Positions 31,391 to 44,347 are shown, counted from the first letter of the stretch. The stretch is DNA of 64,000 nt from Lunularia cruciata (GCA_948567375.1 OX419755.1:54888291-54952290), one strand, 5' to 3'. Made by a program: numbers and translations. The notes: a model not told the origin generated them from the letters alone.

Positions 31391-32273
31391 AACGTGTGCA
31401 CCATAAGATGCATGTTACTCTATACAGCCATAGAGCAAATAAAGAGTTAATATGAAGAAACCTCAACAAGAGAAAGGTAGATTGGACAAAAATCATCAAA
31501 CCAAAGTCAACATGGTTGACACCATCATCAAGCCATTGAATAATACCAATCAACACACAAAAAAACTTAAAGAGTTGATGAAAGAGCATCCATCATTAGA
31601 AATGACTATAATAAACTCTTGAGGTCAATCCAAGTGGAAAAGAAGACCATAAGTAGATTATTGATTGGTTGAACAAAAATAAATGTAGAGCGATGGCAGT
31701 ATTGAAGTTAAAGGCATAAGCAAAACTTTATAGTTTATGCCAATATAAGAATTGATTTTGGCGATGGTAGAGTTGGAGGTGGTCAAGTTCTGAATTTAGG
31801 AGTTGGAGGATAAGTAGCACAAAACTGACATTGCAAAACCTTCATAACCAATAATTATTGACCAGTAGGAATGAATGAGTCATAGTGTGTGCATGGAATC
31901 TTCTACACAATAGAGAAGAGAATGCAATAGTTGGAAGGAGAAGTATCATTATAGTATATGGAGAATCCTTAAAGATGGAGATGCATTAGGTTAGATGCAA
32001 GGATTACTAAGTTTTCAATCACTTTATAACAAAGTATATCAAAGCAAATCTGAAAATTGAGCATCATCTTATGCATGAAACTCCAAAGAAACTTTAGTAG
32101 ATAGCAACAATAGAAATATGGATGAAATGCATCACTCTATCATAAAAAATATGGAAAATCTTAAATTTGAGTTACTGGATCTCACTTGCAAGTTAGGGAT
32201 GATTTCTATGAAGGAAGGAGAATATCACTTTTAGCTTAAGCAACAAGAATTAGCATACTTTGGAATTTTTAGT
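31391..32273. other. Spacer between inverted U arms
   Basis: About 880 bases separating the two inverted arms. A short plus-strand frame from 31452 is rich in Lys and Gln (KKPQQEKGRLDKNHQTK) but has no domain match that I can see. No gene is called. Confidence 0.5.
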
Positions 32274-33240
32274 GTCCAGTTTTTTGCAAGAGTTGCAATT
32301 TTTTTTCATTTCACTTTTTTTTTCGAAAGAAAAGCAACTTAATTTCATGTTTAGTGGAGGGAACCTCTTTTATGATTATCTGTTTGATCAATGTACCTAT
32401 AGGAATACAAATAATATGTCACAAAAATCTCTCCAAGTACAAAGGGGTAAAGTCCAAAGAAGAGTTTGGTACAAAGAGCTGAAATACAAAGAATCTTTGG
32501 AGCCAAAGATCTTTAAAATCAAAGGCCATATGCTAATCTGAATGATGCCACTAGTAAGATAAAGAAAATACCACCAATAATTGATGGTACTCTTTTGTGA
32601 GGTTCATGTGTGGATAGTTATGGCTTACCCACTAAGGACCATTACTAAAGGGTCCTTGACTATTAATTCAATTGCCAATTGAGTAGTTTTCACTTTTGCC
32701 AAAATCTTTTTACATTAACTTTATGAAGGACACTTGAGTATTTGCTCTCTTTGTAGTTGTAGTGGCCTTAACATAATAATGGAAAGAGCAAAGAAAAGAA
32801 TGAGGAAGATCATTGAGGTGATCTTTTGATCCCCAAGAATTGACAAATGTGCAATGAGAGCTCAAAGTGATCTTATCCAAAGTAGAACCTGGTGTTTCTC
32901 ATATTTCTGCTCTAGAATTGGGAATTGGATTCTCCCTCAGTCATTCAAGAGATGTGAAGGAGAAGTGAGAGAGCAACTGGAGACCTTTGTGGAAATTTTT
33001 ACAGTTGGATGGAAGACCATTGAGAATGATGCTAGGAGAAGATTTAGGTCCTCTAGCAATAACAACAATAGATACCAAATTTAGGAACATGGGAGCTCAA
33101 TACAACACAAAATATCAAGAATTATTTCACATAAAAGAGATTGAAGAATAATGATTGGAAGGTTCATACTTACAAGGACCCTACTTGTAGATACCTTGTT
33201 CAATCTATTATGAAGTTGTTTAACCTAAAGCAAACTATTT
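32274..33240 (+). repeat. Family U 5' region, inverted arm 2 with coding start
   Basis: Plus-strand partner of 30440-31390. After the terminal part (to about 32760) the coding start MERAKKRMRKIIEVIF lies at about 32780, matching the other arm's MVKAKKAMRRIPKVTL. Later DWKVHTYKDPTCRYL at 33153-33198 matches NGWKVHTYKDLACKYI. It is truncated beyond about 33290. Confidence 0.6.
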
Positions 33241-33290
33241 ACTTTCAATAAAATAATATTATATAGAGGAGAACTTGTGTGATATTGGCT

Positions 33291-34379
33291 TTTTCAGTAT
33301 TTTTTATTTTTCCTTCTTTAACTCTAAATGTTTTACTAAAGTAGTTGTAATCACATAGAATCAGTGAAACCTCATGTTAACCATATTTAGTGCTATTGGA
33401 ACAAAGAATACTTTGGGATATGAAACTTGAAGCACACCTATGTCAGGAGTTTGCTCCAAAGTCAGAAGTTCAGTATGGGAGTCTAAAGTAAGGAGTGCCA
33501 CATAGTATAAAGTAGGAGAAGAGTATAGATTTTACAAAAGTTACAATTTATGAATCCAATTGAGGTGCCTTGAATTCCTTTAATCACCACCTAAAGAATT
33601 TTAGAACTACTTTTCACAAGTGAGGAAGGAATGCATGAGGAATGACTAAGGAAATTGAAAAAATAGAAGAAGTGAAATCCTTCCTAATGGTGAATCTATT
33701 TCTCACTTTGTGAAGAGAAGTTTAGGTCAATCAAGAGTGCAACATCACTATCAACTTTCCATCAAGACATTTGCAAGCATAGTCCAATCAATAGAATTTA
33801 CACTCAAATAAGAGGAACAAAGACTAGAATTGGAGGCTTGAATATCAGAGATCTTGCCATTGATATAATTTGAGATGGTTGCCTCATATTAATTCCTCAA
33901 GAAAAAGTGTCTTAGTTTTATATTATGAGATTAGGATTACATATTTTTCAACATAGCCCAAGAGTTGAGACTAGTGCCTTATAGAAGAAGTGATAAATTG
34001 AGAGGGAATCAATAAATCTGCATATAAGATTATTGGAGACATGTCCTAGCAAAAGATGTAGGAATATTAGGAGAGCATACTTTAGATATGAAATACAAGG
34101 AGATAAAAGACATGATGCCTTATTTGGATCTTTCTTTGAACAATCAAGCAAGAAATAATGGGTTTTCAATTGATGCATATTGAGACTCCAAGAAAAAATT
34201 CATTGTTCAAGTCATGATGTGGCTATTCAAAGCTCAAAGGACTTCATATCTTACCATTAGTTAAGAAATATTCTTTGAGTTGGTATTTGTAGTAGAAACA
34301 TGGACCTAGAGTGATGATTTACCATTACAGCCAAAGAATGTTCAACTCATTTCAAGAGAAAGTACCAACCTATTTAATT
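33291..34379. other. A+T-rich DNA without a supported gene
   Basis: No frame over 80 codons and no domain motif. Possibly decayed U or other repeat sequence. Confidence 0.5.
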
Positions 34380-35205
34380 CCTTTTGTTATTCACTTCTGT
34401 GCAAGCTCAACCCTCACCGTATGATTCTACTCATGCTTTGCCTTCTTGATCTTCTCTTTTTTTAGCACATTAACTTTTGCAAAGTTTGCTCCCTCTTGTC
34501 TTGCTCACATTGCTCCTTCCAAATATGAAAAATCTACTTTTGATATGATTCCAAGTTGATCTTTGTACATTGCAATTGATAATGAATACTTTGCACACAT
34601 TGAGGTGAAATCACTTACCTCAAGATATTGCTAATAGTACTTGGGATAACATTTATCTAGAATCTCCATCAATGGCAATAATATATCTTGCACAAACCTT
34701 CTGCCTAATAGAGCCATAGTTGCATACTCATCTTCTTTGGATCACTCTTCCACTAGACTGTCTAGCTCTTGCATCAAAGCCAAAGTACCACTCTCCTCAC
34801 TTTGATCTAGGCTCTATCCCAAGAATTTGAGTTAGACATTAACAAGGTTGTGTGTGAACCTTGCACTTAGGAATTCTTTCCTCCTCAAGAAGCACTTGCT
34901 CTACTTTGGCCTTGTTTTCTATCTCTTTTTCTTCTTCATATTCAACTTCCACTTCCACTTCCACTTCAACTCCATCTCTTTTGTAGGTTTTTTATTTTCT
35001 TCCTCATTTGACACTTCCATCACCTTCATATCTTCTTCCTTCAATTTGGCTCTATTTGCTAGCTCAAGATGATGGCTTCTTTGATGACTGCCCAACACAT
35101 GGCTTCTCTTTGTATCTTTCTTAATTGGCAAAAAAACTTGCTTGTGTATATAGATTTTTTGTCCACTACCTACATATGCTTCATCTAGTACACTTTATAG
35201 TACTT
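34380..35205 (-). pseudogene. Family U coding remains, central segment
   Basis: The minus strand reads IKKDTKRSHVLGSHQRSHH, a Lys/Glu/Trp-rich run (34919-35131), then EDEYATMALLGRRFVQDILLPLMEILDKCY at about 34645-34730. The last motif parallels MLLVRYTQDFLLPLMMRLDTHY in the copy at 39191-42750, placing both in one family. Broken by stops. It is separated from the segment at 37029-38235 by the B/D-family insertion. Confidence 0.5.
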
Positions 35206-37028
35206 TGTAATGTTATGAGGACAAGGGAAAACACAAGAGAAGCACAAGGTTTCATTCCTCAATATTCCAATGTCCCAAAGGAGCACCTTGTCTTTATTAT
35301 ATAGCAAAGGAGATCCACTCAAAGGGAGTTACACCCTTGAATCAAATACATGGATTGGTGATATGTCAACAAGCTCCACTCTTAGATTAGCTGTATGGAT
35401 TGGTAACATGTCAATTCTTATCTTATTTGGTCGGTCAAACAAGTTTGACCAAAGGGAATATTTGGGGAATCTTCCTATAGGAAGCTCAAAATAGCATGGA
35501 TAAGGTACCATTACAAAGATCCCAATGAAAAAAACCATGGGGGGAGAAGGCAATGCCTTTTTCTTCCAAAGGGAAGAGATAATTTATTGTTCAAGGCCTA
35601 ATTCATTCATTTAAGCCTTTGAAATTGGCTTTGAAGGCTTGTAAGGTTTTTTTGGTCTTTGCTCTATTAGTGAAAGTTAGTCTAATACCATTATAATGTT
35701 TAGAGGATAGGAAAAATCCCAAGAGAAACCCAAATTTCATTCCTCAATACTCCAATACCCCAAAGGAGCACCTTGTCTTTATTATATAGCAAAGAAGATT
35801 CACCGTTGGATCAAATACATGGATAGGTGACATGTCAGCAAGCTCCACCCTTAGATTAGCTACATGGATTGGTGACATGTTGATCTGTGAGCCGGCCTGT
35901 CTCTCACTCAGGATGAACTTCTGATTGCTATTAAGGTAGCGCACCATGGACTAAGAAGGCAAGGAACCCCAGCTCCATCATACTACTCCAAGGCTAACAC
36001 TCCAAGACTCAAGACATTGCTCACTAGAGAACTCAATGAGAGAGAGATAGTTACAAATGAAAGGATGATGAGTACCTCCTCACCCCTTGTTTATATACTT
36101 GTGAAATAGTTACGTACCAAAGTTACTAATTACTATAGTAACTCAAGTTACTAGACTAAAAGTCAAGTAAAGTCAAAAAGTAGAAAGGAATATCCATTCA
36201 CATGGGCATATTCCACTAGCATGTGATCTTATCTTGATCTAACCACTAAGTCAAGGATTCCTTCACATGGGCTATCCTTGGGGCATATTCCACTAGCATG
36301 TGATCTTATCTTGACCTAACCACTAAGTCAAGGATTCCTTCACATGAGCTATCCTTGGACTATAGAAGAATCCAAAACAAAAAAGGCTTGCAGGTCCAAG
36401 AGTTCTCAACTTTTTCTTCAAAGCCAAACACCTAGTAATAATACCAAGTCAACACACTAGAATCCAAAATAGTTGTGCTCATCTTTTCCACTTCCTCTAA
36501 AGTAAGGTCCACTCTATCTTAGCTATGACTAACTTTAGCTAATCATGACTAATGTAGAACTATCCTTTATCTCTATATAAATAATATCTCTTAAGTACTT
36601 GTAATACCACGCTAAATATCACAATACCACACACATGCACAAATGGGTGTTACAAATCCTTGTCAAATTTGGTTGGTCAAACAAGTTTGACCAAATGGGA
36701 TCTTTAGGAAATCTTCCTACAAGAAACTTAGAATAGCATGAGTAAGGTACCATTGGAAAGATATTGATGAGACAAATATGGGAGGAGAATGAAACACCAT
36801 TTTTTCTTGAGGGGGGATTATTTTATTTTTTGAGGCCTAATTCATTCATTTAGGCCTCCAAAATTGGCTCTAAAATTTTTAGGTGTTTTTGGCCTTTGCC
36901 TTAATAGTGGAATACTCTTTGGGTGAAAATTTTACTTTTTCTACTTAGACCATCATATATAACATCCCTAAAGATATCACCAAGCCAGTTTTCACCTCTA
37001 GATAATCTATCTAGCTAAAGGTATTACA
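35206..37028 (-). mobile_element. Internally deleted B/D-family element (LTR-primer site-LTR)
   Basis: A first LTR, 35206 to about 35678, lacks its minus-strand 5' end. It is joined to a primer-site relic (TCTAATACCA at 35681-35690) and then a second LTR, 35692-35885 plus 36655-37028. All gag and pol sequence is gone. A solo LTR3 (35886-36654) is nested in the second LTR. Both LTRs contain the tandem GAGCTCCACCC-type blocks and CTTTATTATATA motif of the family. No clear target duplication (TACTT against CATTG). Confidence 0.8.
35886..36654 (+). repeat. Solo LTR3, copy 1 (769 bp)
   Basis: Starts TGTGAGCCGGCC and ends GGTGTTACA. It aligns end to end with 45751-46442. It carries an extra 77-bp tandem copy (units beginning GGGCATATTCC at 36204 and 36281). 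A TATA-like CTATATAAATA lies at about 36573-36583. Flanks GATC and AATC differ at one of four bases. Confidence 0.85.
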
Positions 37029-38235
37029 CATTGAGACCAACTATGAAGTAAGAACTTGGAATAAATTGACCCAAGAATTCCTTCTTCTCTTCATTATTTA
37101 ACAAGTCCATATCAACATAAAAGTGAATTAAAAAGGCATTAGGTTTTGTAGTCCTTGTCCTTCAAACATGCTAACTATACATTGAGTATGCCTTGTGAAG
37201 TTTTTAATCCAACTAATCCTTAAGCCAAAGAACATGTTCACAAAGAAAGTTGCTTGTTAATTTGACAAGTATGTGGTCCTTTGAGACCATAACAACTTCA
37301 TCAATGATAGTACAATTGTTCTTTGAGCATGATTCTTGTAGTGCACCACAACTCATCTGTTTGAAGGATGCTTCTCTCTTGTGAAAGAATTGACCAACCC
37401 CTAGTGTATGGCTAAGCTCAAGGTTCCAAAATACATATCAAATATGATCTCCTTTATTAGCCCCTTGTCTTCTCTAAGCACTTGTATCCAGTGTGCCTCC
37501 AACCAACATTGTAGGTTGGCCCAAAGTTGTCAATGTACTAGAAGTTTCATACTACAAATTTCTAGTGCCAATGGTGTTGATGAAGCTTTTTGCAAAACTC
37601 TACCAACATTTCAAAGCTTGTTGAGCTCTTGTTGCAACTTATCAATTTGACTCCATTGCTTCTATTATGCCTTCTTGCTCTTCAATTAGTGCTTACAAAT
37701 GCATCATCTGATTTTGCAAGCTATGCTAAGGTGCACAACTCTCCTTCAATAACTTGCTGGTCTTCTTTATCTCCTTCTTCAACAATGGTAACTCAATCTT
37801 GTAGGTCCTCATGTTGCATCCATCTACCTTATGAAATCTTACAAATTGTGCGACATTGACTGCTCATGCACATACTAAAGGTAGATTATGCTCAAGAATG
37901 ACATTATTGGGACAATAATCTTACCAAACATATCCATGACTAAATTTTCCTCTAGTTCTACCTATGTCAAAGGTACAAGTGACTCCTAAAACTTCTCAAG
38001 TTTTCAAACTGTACTGGGATGGCCCAATATCACTAGGCCTTCTCACCTTGTCATTTTTGAAAGGACACACTTCAATCACAAATGTGTATAATTACAAATC
38101 CCCCAAAAGCTAATTCACCTATGGTGCAAAATCTTTATAAGCATTCACCTTGGCTGAGTTTCTTCTTCATTTTGCTTTGCTTTGGAAGATGAAAAAGATA
38201 GTAACTCATACAACTCCTTCTCACCTTGTGATAAC
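37029..38235 (-). pseudogene. Family U coding remains with coiled-coil segment
   Basis: The minus strand reads TRTYKIELPLLKKEIKKTSKLLKES near 37760-37830, then QNQMMHL and ALIEEQEGIIEAMESN, followed by AFLIHFYVDMDLLNNEEKKEF (about 37085-37145). The charged heptad-like text resembles the other U segments. An Asn/Met motif NLVMDMFGKIIVPIMSFL near 37910 may parallel the LLPLM motif. No enzyme domain is recognised. Confidence 0.45.
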
Positions 38236-39190
38236 CCAGTCAACACATAATTGAAGTAACAAGTCAATCCTACAAGAATATGAGCTAGAAATGATTGAAT
38301 ACAATGGAAAGTATCACATTGGAGTCCTTTATTATTTATTATTCAACCTCTTGTGCAAAGACAACTCCCAAAAAGGACAATGACACCAAGAAATTTTACT
38401 ATAAAAACAACAAAGAATAATCACTTGTATGAAAGTATATAATTCCAATGAATTTTGAGAAGTGATGATTCAAAACAAGAGGTGCTCCTCCTCTCTGAAG
38501 GTCTCCTAAAGGTTTTTGAAGATAATTTTCCTACCTTTTTGAAGACAAGTCTTCCTAAGACATGTTGTTCTTTGGAAAAAACTTACCTTTCCAAAAGATC
38601 TTTGCTCCTTCCAAATATCATAATCTGAGGTCTTCCAAAGATTATGTGCATCCATTTCCAAAGGCATCACATTTTGTGAAGTCAAAATAATCCCCTTTCA
38701 AAGGCATAATCTTCACCAAAGATAATGCACTGCCTTTTTGAAGGCATTGTCTTCAGAAAACTGCAATCCAAAAACCCTAGAAATCTAAAAATCTAAAAAT
38801 ATAATGTTTTATCCTTTGGAAGACAAGATCTTTGAGACACCATAGGATCATTATGACAATCCATCCATTGGGTATTCACACTTTAGTTACTTACAACACT
38901 ACAATTCAAGGCCATCAAGGCATTGTATCAAAAAATTGAACCAAAGCTATTGATAACACACACCAAGCATCCCACAATGTTTGTTGATCTTCACCAAAGT
39001 GCAAACATGAATCAAGAAAATTTCATGAAAGATTTTGAGAAAAGCAACAAAGAGCAAAGAAGATCTTTCACTTTATTCACCAATTATTATTGGACAATAT
39101 AAAATTTTGAATGTTGTTCTTAAATAGCTACTAACACTAAGAACTAAGAACTAAGAACTACAACAAAACTAACAAATTCCACCTTCCGAA
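38236..39190 (-). repeat. LTR4-type repeat, copy 2 (best copy)
   Basis: Roughly 950 bases beginning TGTGATAACCC and ending near the AGAACTA triplication (39137-39163). It shares blocks with 19390-20170 and 52390-52960. The minus strand has AGCTATTTAAGAAC, a possible TATA element, near 39115-39128. It is followed on the right by the C-terminus of a U coding segment, the same arrangement as copy 1. Confidence 0.55.
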
Positions 39191-42100
39191 TGGTCAATTA
39201 TGGCTATTATAGGTGCAACTCAAGGAGAGTACAAAGAGAATATGGTAGGAACATCATGCAGCACCACTACCTCCACAACCGGATCTAATGACTCCAATGC
39301 TTCCTCAAACTTCTCTACTACCTCTAAAGTCTCCACTACCTTGTTGAGTTGAGCTCTACTTGATATTTGAGTCATCTTCAAGCTCTCACTCAACTCTCTA
39401 AAATTCCTCTTTATTCTAGTCCTAATGCAATGTGCTCCAATTTTTGGTCTTCAAGCGGCTCCATGAGTTTTTGACCTGCAAGTTTGAGTTCATGTATCTC
39501 ATCCATGGTAGTCACATACTCATCATATTGTATTTTGGTGTCATTCCTCCCTTGACTCCTTCATAAGTAATTGTACCTTCAGTTCACCATCTTGAAGAGT
39601 TTTGGCCAATGCAAAAATAGGAGCTACTACCAAGAGCTAGAGCTTGTTGTGCTTCTCCTTGTTCAAATAAACTAGTATGGTGATGAGCTCTTTATGCACC
39701 ACCTACAATTTGTCTTATAGATTCTTCACCATTTCTCGATACTTGGTGATGCAAAGACTCATCACCTCCGGTAGAGGTGGTTGATTCTTCATAATTGCTT
39801 TCTAGATGGCCACTAATGCTTGATTAGTCATCAGTTGCCTCAACTTTGATTCAAACTGCAAGATCCACTTCTTGGATTTTTCCGTTTCTTTGGCTGCCAA
39901 TGTCTTAAGATCTGCTTTGTCTTTTGAAGAGTCTCAAATTGACTCATCACCAAGCAATTCTCTTCTTCAAGTTCCTCCAAAGAACTTCACATCATGGTCA
40001 AGTCTTTCTCCAATTCATTGATATTCATCTTTCAATTTCTCATTCTTCTCTTGTTCTCCATGAGAAATCTTCTAGTTATCTAACTCCTCATGCAAAGCAA
40101 TCAACTCTACACTTTCCTTCTTTTGCTCTTCCCAAAGATAAATTATCTTTCACTTCAAGGAAATGACTTTGGCCTTGTATTACTCCACTTGAGCATGCAT
40201 CTTGGTCACCATAGTCAAATATCCTAATACTTGTAGACATTCCTTCTTGTATCTTTGATAATGAGTATCCAACCTCATCATCAAAGGCAGCAAAAAATCT
40301 TGAGTATACCTCACCAAAAGCATTTCTTAAATAACCAAACAGTTTTTTTACCCAATCAACCATCTTCTTGCCTTGATGGGCTAGGAGGTGTCTTCTTTGG
40401 GTACTTGTGTTGGTACCAATATATCTTTATTGGTCACTTTCATATCCCAATTCTTGAATAGGCAGCTTCTTGGGTTCTTTCTAAGAAAGATGCTCAAGAG
40501 TGAGCATGTTGTTGATGCCTCATACATTGGCTTCTCTAAGAGCATCTCCTTCTTAGCTCTTGGTATCATCTTCTTCTTTTATTCCTCCAATGATGCTTCT
40601 TCTTGGTCAGAATCCATTTTATGCACTTCCAAAGGTCTCTCTTCCTCTTCTTTGGGTTGGACATCTTCATCATATTCATATTGCTCTTCAAGTTGAACCA
40701 AGACTCAAAATTATAACCTCCTACCACTTTGTGTTCTCTCCCCAATATCTTTCTCCAAAGAAAGGATGTCCACTCTCTCATGTTTTGTCTCAACCCTCCT
40801 ATTACTACTTTCTTCATCCCACAAACCTCTTGAGCCATAATGCCCAAAGTATATACCAAATTCTACCAAAGAAAGCTAACTCTCAACCTCTGCAATGTCA
40901 CTCTTTGGACAGCTATCTCCCACAGATTGATTGTTGGTTTCTTCAAGTTAAGAGTATTCCTAGCAACCCAAGATACATCCCTCTTCACCATTGGGCTAAC
41001 AATTGATGAACCTCAAAAATTGACTCTCAATTACCCTCTACTCACTTGAATGCAAGAAGTGGAGATTTTTTAAGAATGCAAGACTACAGAAATCCAAAAA
41101 ATTTAAGTTTATAGTGGGGTTTCTCCTCCTTGCTCACAATGGTCTTTAGTCCCTCATCACTCTCCACTTGTGTGACCTATCTTGGAGGCCATCTTTGCAT
41201 GTTCTTGAAATTTGTGTGTAGTTGGTCTCTCTTCACCAAAGAGTCTTCATGCTCTTCCAAAAATAGCACATCTAGTCTTTGGAGACTCATATTTAGAAGA
41301 TGTGGTCTCATATTTATTGAAGATCATAACCATTATTCATGAAGACACTAGTCTGGTGCAGAAACTTATCTTCCAAAGACAAGGTCTTGACCCAAAACAC
41401 AATTTTATGTGATTTCTTTCCTAAAGGCAAGGATTCTACCCTTCCTTCTTTCCTTGTCACGCCATTTGTAGTGTCGCATCTAGATGGCTCAGACACTAGA
41501 GTTGCAATGATAGTAGTAAGAGTTATTTTAGCAGTTTCTCAAAGACTACTTTCCGACGGTCAGATTTTGGGGTACTAACTCCACGGTGGGGACCACCGTC
41601 ACTTTGCACCGTTTGCACCATCTAGTGTGCCATCAGCGGGGCCGTTAGGGTTCAGACCTAGCTTGAGTCCAAGGGGTATACTTTTGAAGTGCAGCTCTAG
41701 AGAGCTCACTTCTCTGATGTTGAGCCTTCAAGTTCCTGGCTATGGTGGACAAAGGCCGGCGAGCATCACCTGGATTCTCTATGCTGGAGTAGGTGTGTCT
41801 TGAGTGTAATCATTGCCATTTGTTGGCAGTTTATGGAGTGACAGATCAAGTACTGATCTGATTTGAGTTGAGTTGAGAGTGGCAAATAATCTGATTATTG
41901 TGGCACTTTAGAGTCTATGTATGACTTGTGTGTGAGTTGTACTTCTATAGTGTATGATGTTGACAGTGATGTATGTTGTGTAGCAATGTATATACGCATG
42001 ACATCCTAAACAATGAAAAACATAACAAAGTAAGAAATTTTGAATTTTCCAAGTACTACACCTTCCTCCTCCTTGGGCAATTTTGTTATGGAAATCCATT

Positions 42101-42750
42101 TTTTCTTTAAAAAGCAGATTGGCATTGCCTCAATTAGCACTTTAATTTCTTTCCACTTTGCTAATGCTCTTTCCCTTGCATTCATCTTTCCATTGGCCCA
42201 CATTCTTGGAAGTTAGCATCTTCCACCAAAATGTTCAAATATTTCCCTAGCTTCTTATCTCTTCTACAAAGTAGTACTCTCAAATCTGATGAACCCAAAG
42301 ATGTCTTTCTCAATATCAATTAACTACCCTATACATGCATAAAAATAATTGTTAACATCACCAAAGTAAGATGAAGTTGTACGTGTCAATGAAGTTGTTA
42401 CTCATCTATTACATATGATTGTGAAACATACACATCAATCCACAACTTGCCCTTCAAACATATTTTTAAAGTATAGCACTTGGTTCATTGATATGTAAGT
42501 CATCCATTGTGGCCAAAAGAGCTTCATTGCCAAAATGATATCTCTCTTTGGAAGGTCTTGATAATCTTTCATAGGCAATCCAATCCTTAGGTTCTTCTTC
42601 TCATGCTTAAACAACTTCTTCATATAATCTTCCACCTTCTTGATTTCTTCATAGTATATATCAAGTATGTGACTACCATCTTTACAAACATCCTTACCCA
42701 ACATTTCTTTCCAATGTGCCTTCTGTCAAAAGTGTGGGTTTCCTCTCAAA
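39191..42750 (-). pseudogene. Family U coding remains, longest copy, cut by a solo A LTR
   Basis: Minus-strand text runs from about 42704 (MLGKDVCKDGSHILDIYYEE) to 39190 with frame changes. Segments include RERALAKWKEIKVLIEAMP (about 42110-42170), EGRVESLPLGKKSHKIVFW (about 41410-41470), an acidic run YDEDVQPKEEEERPLEVHK, then MLLVRYTQDFLLPLMMRLDTHY (about 40265-40330). Long coiled-coil stretches follow to KVVETLEVVEKFEEALESLD near 39300. Removing the LTR at 41455-42003 rejoins coding text. About 2.9 kb of non-enzymatic coding sequence is long for a Gag. I do not recognise the protein. Confidence 0.55.
41455..42003 (+). repeat. Solo LTR of family A, 549 bp
   Basis: TGTCACGCC to CGCATGACA, the same length as element A's LTR. 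Flanked by TCCT on both sides (41451-41454 and 42004-42007), a 4-bp target duplication. Inserted in U coding sequence. Confidence 0.9.
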
Positions 42751-43791
42751 GTAGGTGAGTTATAATTCTTCCTCATATTGATCTCCTAGCTAATACATTT
42801 GATTGCAAACATCTAGTCCCACCAAAGGAACATAAGATGCAAATGTTTAAGCATTTCCTTCCTTGTGTACCTCTAGAACTTGCAAATCTAAGGAGTGCAA
42901 AGGCTTATTCACTTTGCCTTGCTCTTCCCTCCCAATGCTACCACAAAAATCATAATGCTGGTTTGGTTTTCTTTGGAGTTGCCTTACTTATTTTTCTCTT
43001 TCCCACCCAAACATGCTTTGACTATAAAATTCACTATGCTCAAAAGTATTGAGATCAAGTTAAAACTTATCTTTGAAGTTGCACTTAAATAAGCACTCCT
43101 TCATGTTCAAAAAACTCAAGTGTTCCAAATTAAAAATTCATGGCACCATATAGACCTATGTATCTATGCCAAAGAACAAGAAATCAATATGCTATCTAAG
43201 GTGGTTAAGTCCATAGAGTTGCATGAGGCAGCTTGAATTATCCCTTTTGGGAGATAGTATTACTTTCAAGAAATGAGGAGGAGCAATAATTAGACAAAGA
43301 AGAAGTCTTCACAAGGTTACAATCAAGACCTTTGAGCTGTTCCAATAGTTCCTCTTTGTTAGAATTATCTTTTTTTGAGGATGAGCATGAGTGTGACAAA
43401 GAGAGAAATGGAGATAAAGGAGGACCAAAGTTCCAATTTCTCCAAAGTCCTATGAAAAGATTAATAGTAAGATGGATGAATTCATTGAGGACATTCATTT
43501 ACTTTAAGGTCTAGATGGTTGGTGAAAATTAACTAAGGAGACCATTATTGTACTTGCACCCAAACATTTGGTGTACATTTGTGTTAAATGAGGCCACTCC
43601 AACACCAAATGACTAATAAATCATACCCTTTACAAAAAATTGATTTGGAAATTTTGTGGAAGAAGATGAATTTATATTTGTAGTATATGAGGTTCCCATA
43701 CTACTCCTATCCTACTTGTCTTTATATCTAGATAATGTATGCTAAAAATCATCCCTAATGCAAGATCTTTCCACCAAGACAAAATTTTAAT
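42751..43791. other. Region without a supported gene
   Basis: Overlapping short frames on both strands (such as 42837-43092 plus and 43238-43498 minus) have no recognisable domain or shared repeats with the rest of the window. Possibly the upstream end of the U copy. Confidence 0.45.
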
Positions 43792-44347
43792 TGTCACGCC
43801 ATTTGTAGTGTCTCGTCTAGATTTCTCAAACACTGGAGTTGTAGTGATAGTAGTTCAAGGTATTTCAGCAATTTCTCATAGACTACTTTCCAACGGTCAG
43901 ATTTTTTGTTTGGGGTACTGACTTCACAGTGGAGCCCACCGTCACTTTGCACTATTTGCACCATTGAGTGTGCCATCATTAGGACCGTTAGGGTTTCAGA
44001 CCTAGCTCAAGTCTAGGGGTATACTTTCAAAGTGCAGCTCCACAGAGCTCACTTCTTTGATGTTGAGCCTTCTAGTTCTTGGCTATGGTGGACAGAGGCC
44101 GGCAAGCGTCACCTGGATTCTCTTAGCTAGAGTGGATGTGGCTTGACTATAATAAGTGTCCAATTGTTGGCAGTTTATAGAGTGACAGGTCAAGTACTGA
44201 TCTGAGTTGAGTTGATTTGAGAGTTGTAAACAATCTGATTATTGTGGCACTTTAAAGTCTATATATGACTTATGGGTGAGTTGTGTTTCTATATTGTATG
44301 ATATTGACAGCAATGTATATTGTATAGCAATGTATATACGCACGACA
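43792..44347 (+). repeat. Solo LTR of family A, 556 bp
   Basis: TGTCACGCC to CGCACGACA. Flanks TAAT and AAAT match at three of four bases, consistent with a decayed 4-bp target duplication. Confidence 0.88.

Noticed and set aside
34848-35072. Plus-strand Phe/Ser-rich frame resembling a membrane protein
   Set aside because: Antisense of the Lys/Glu/Trp-rich U segment; low complexity.
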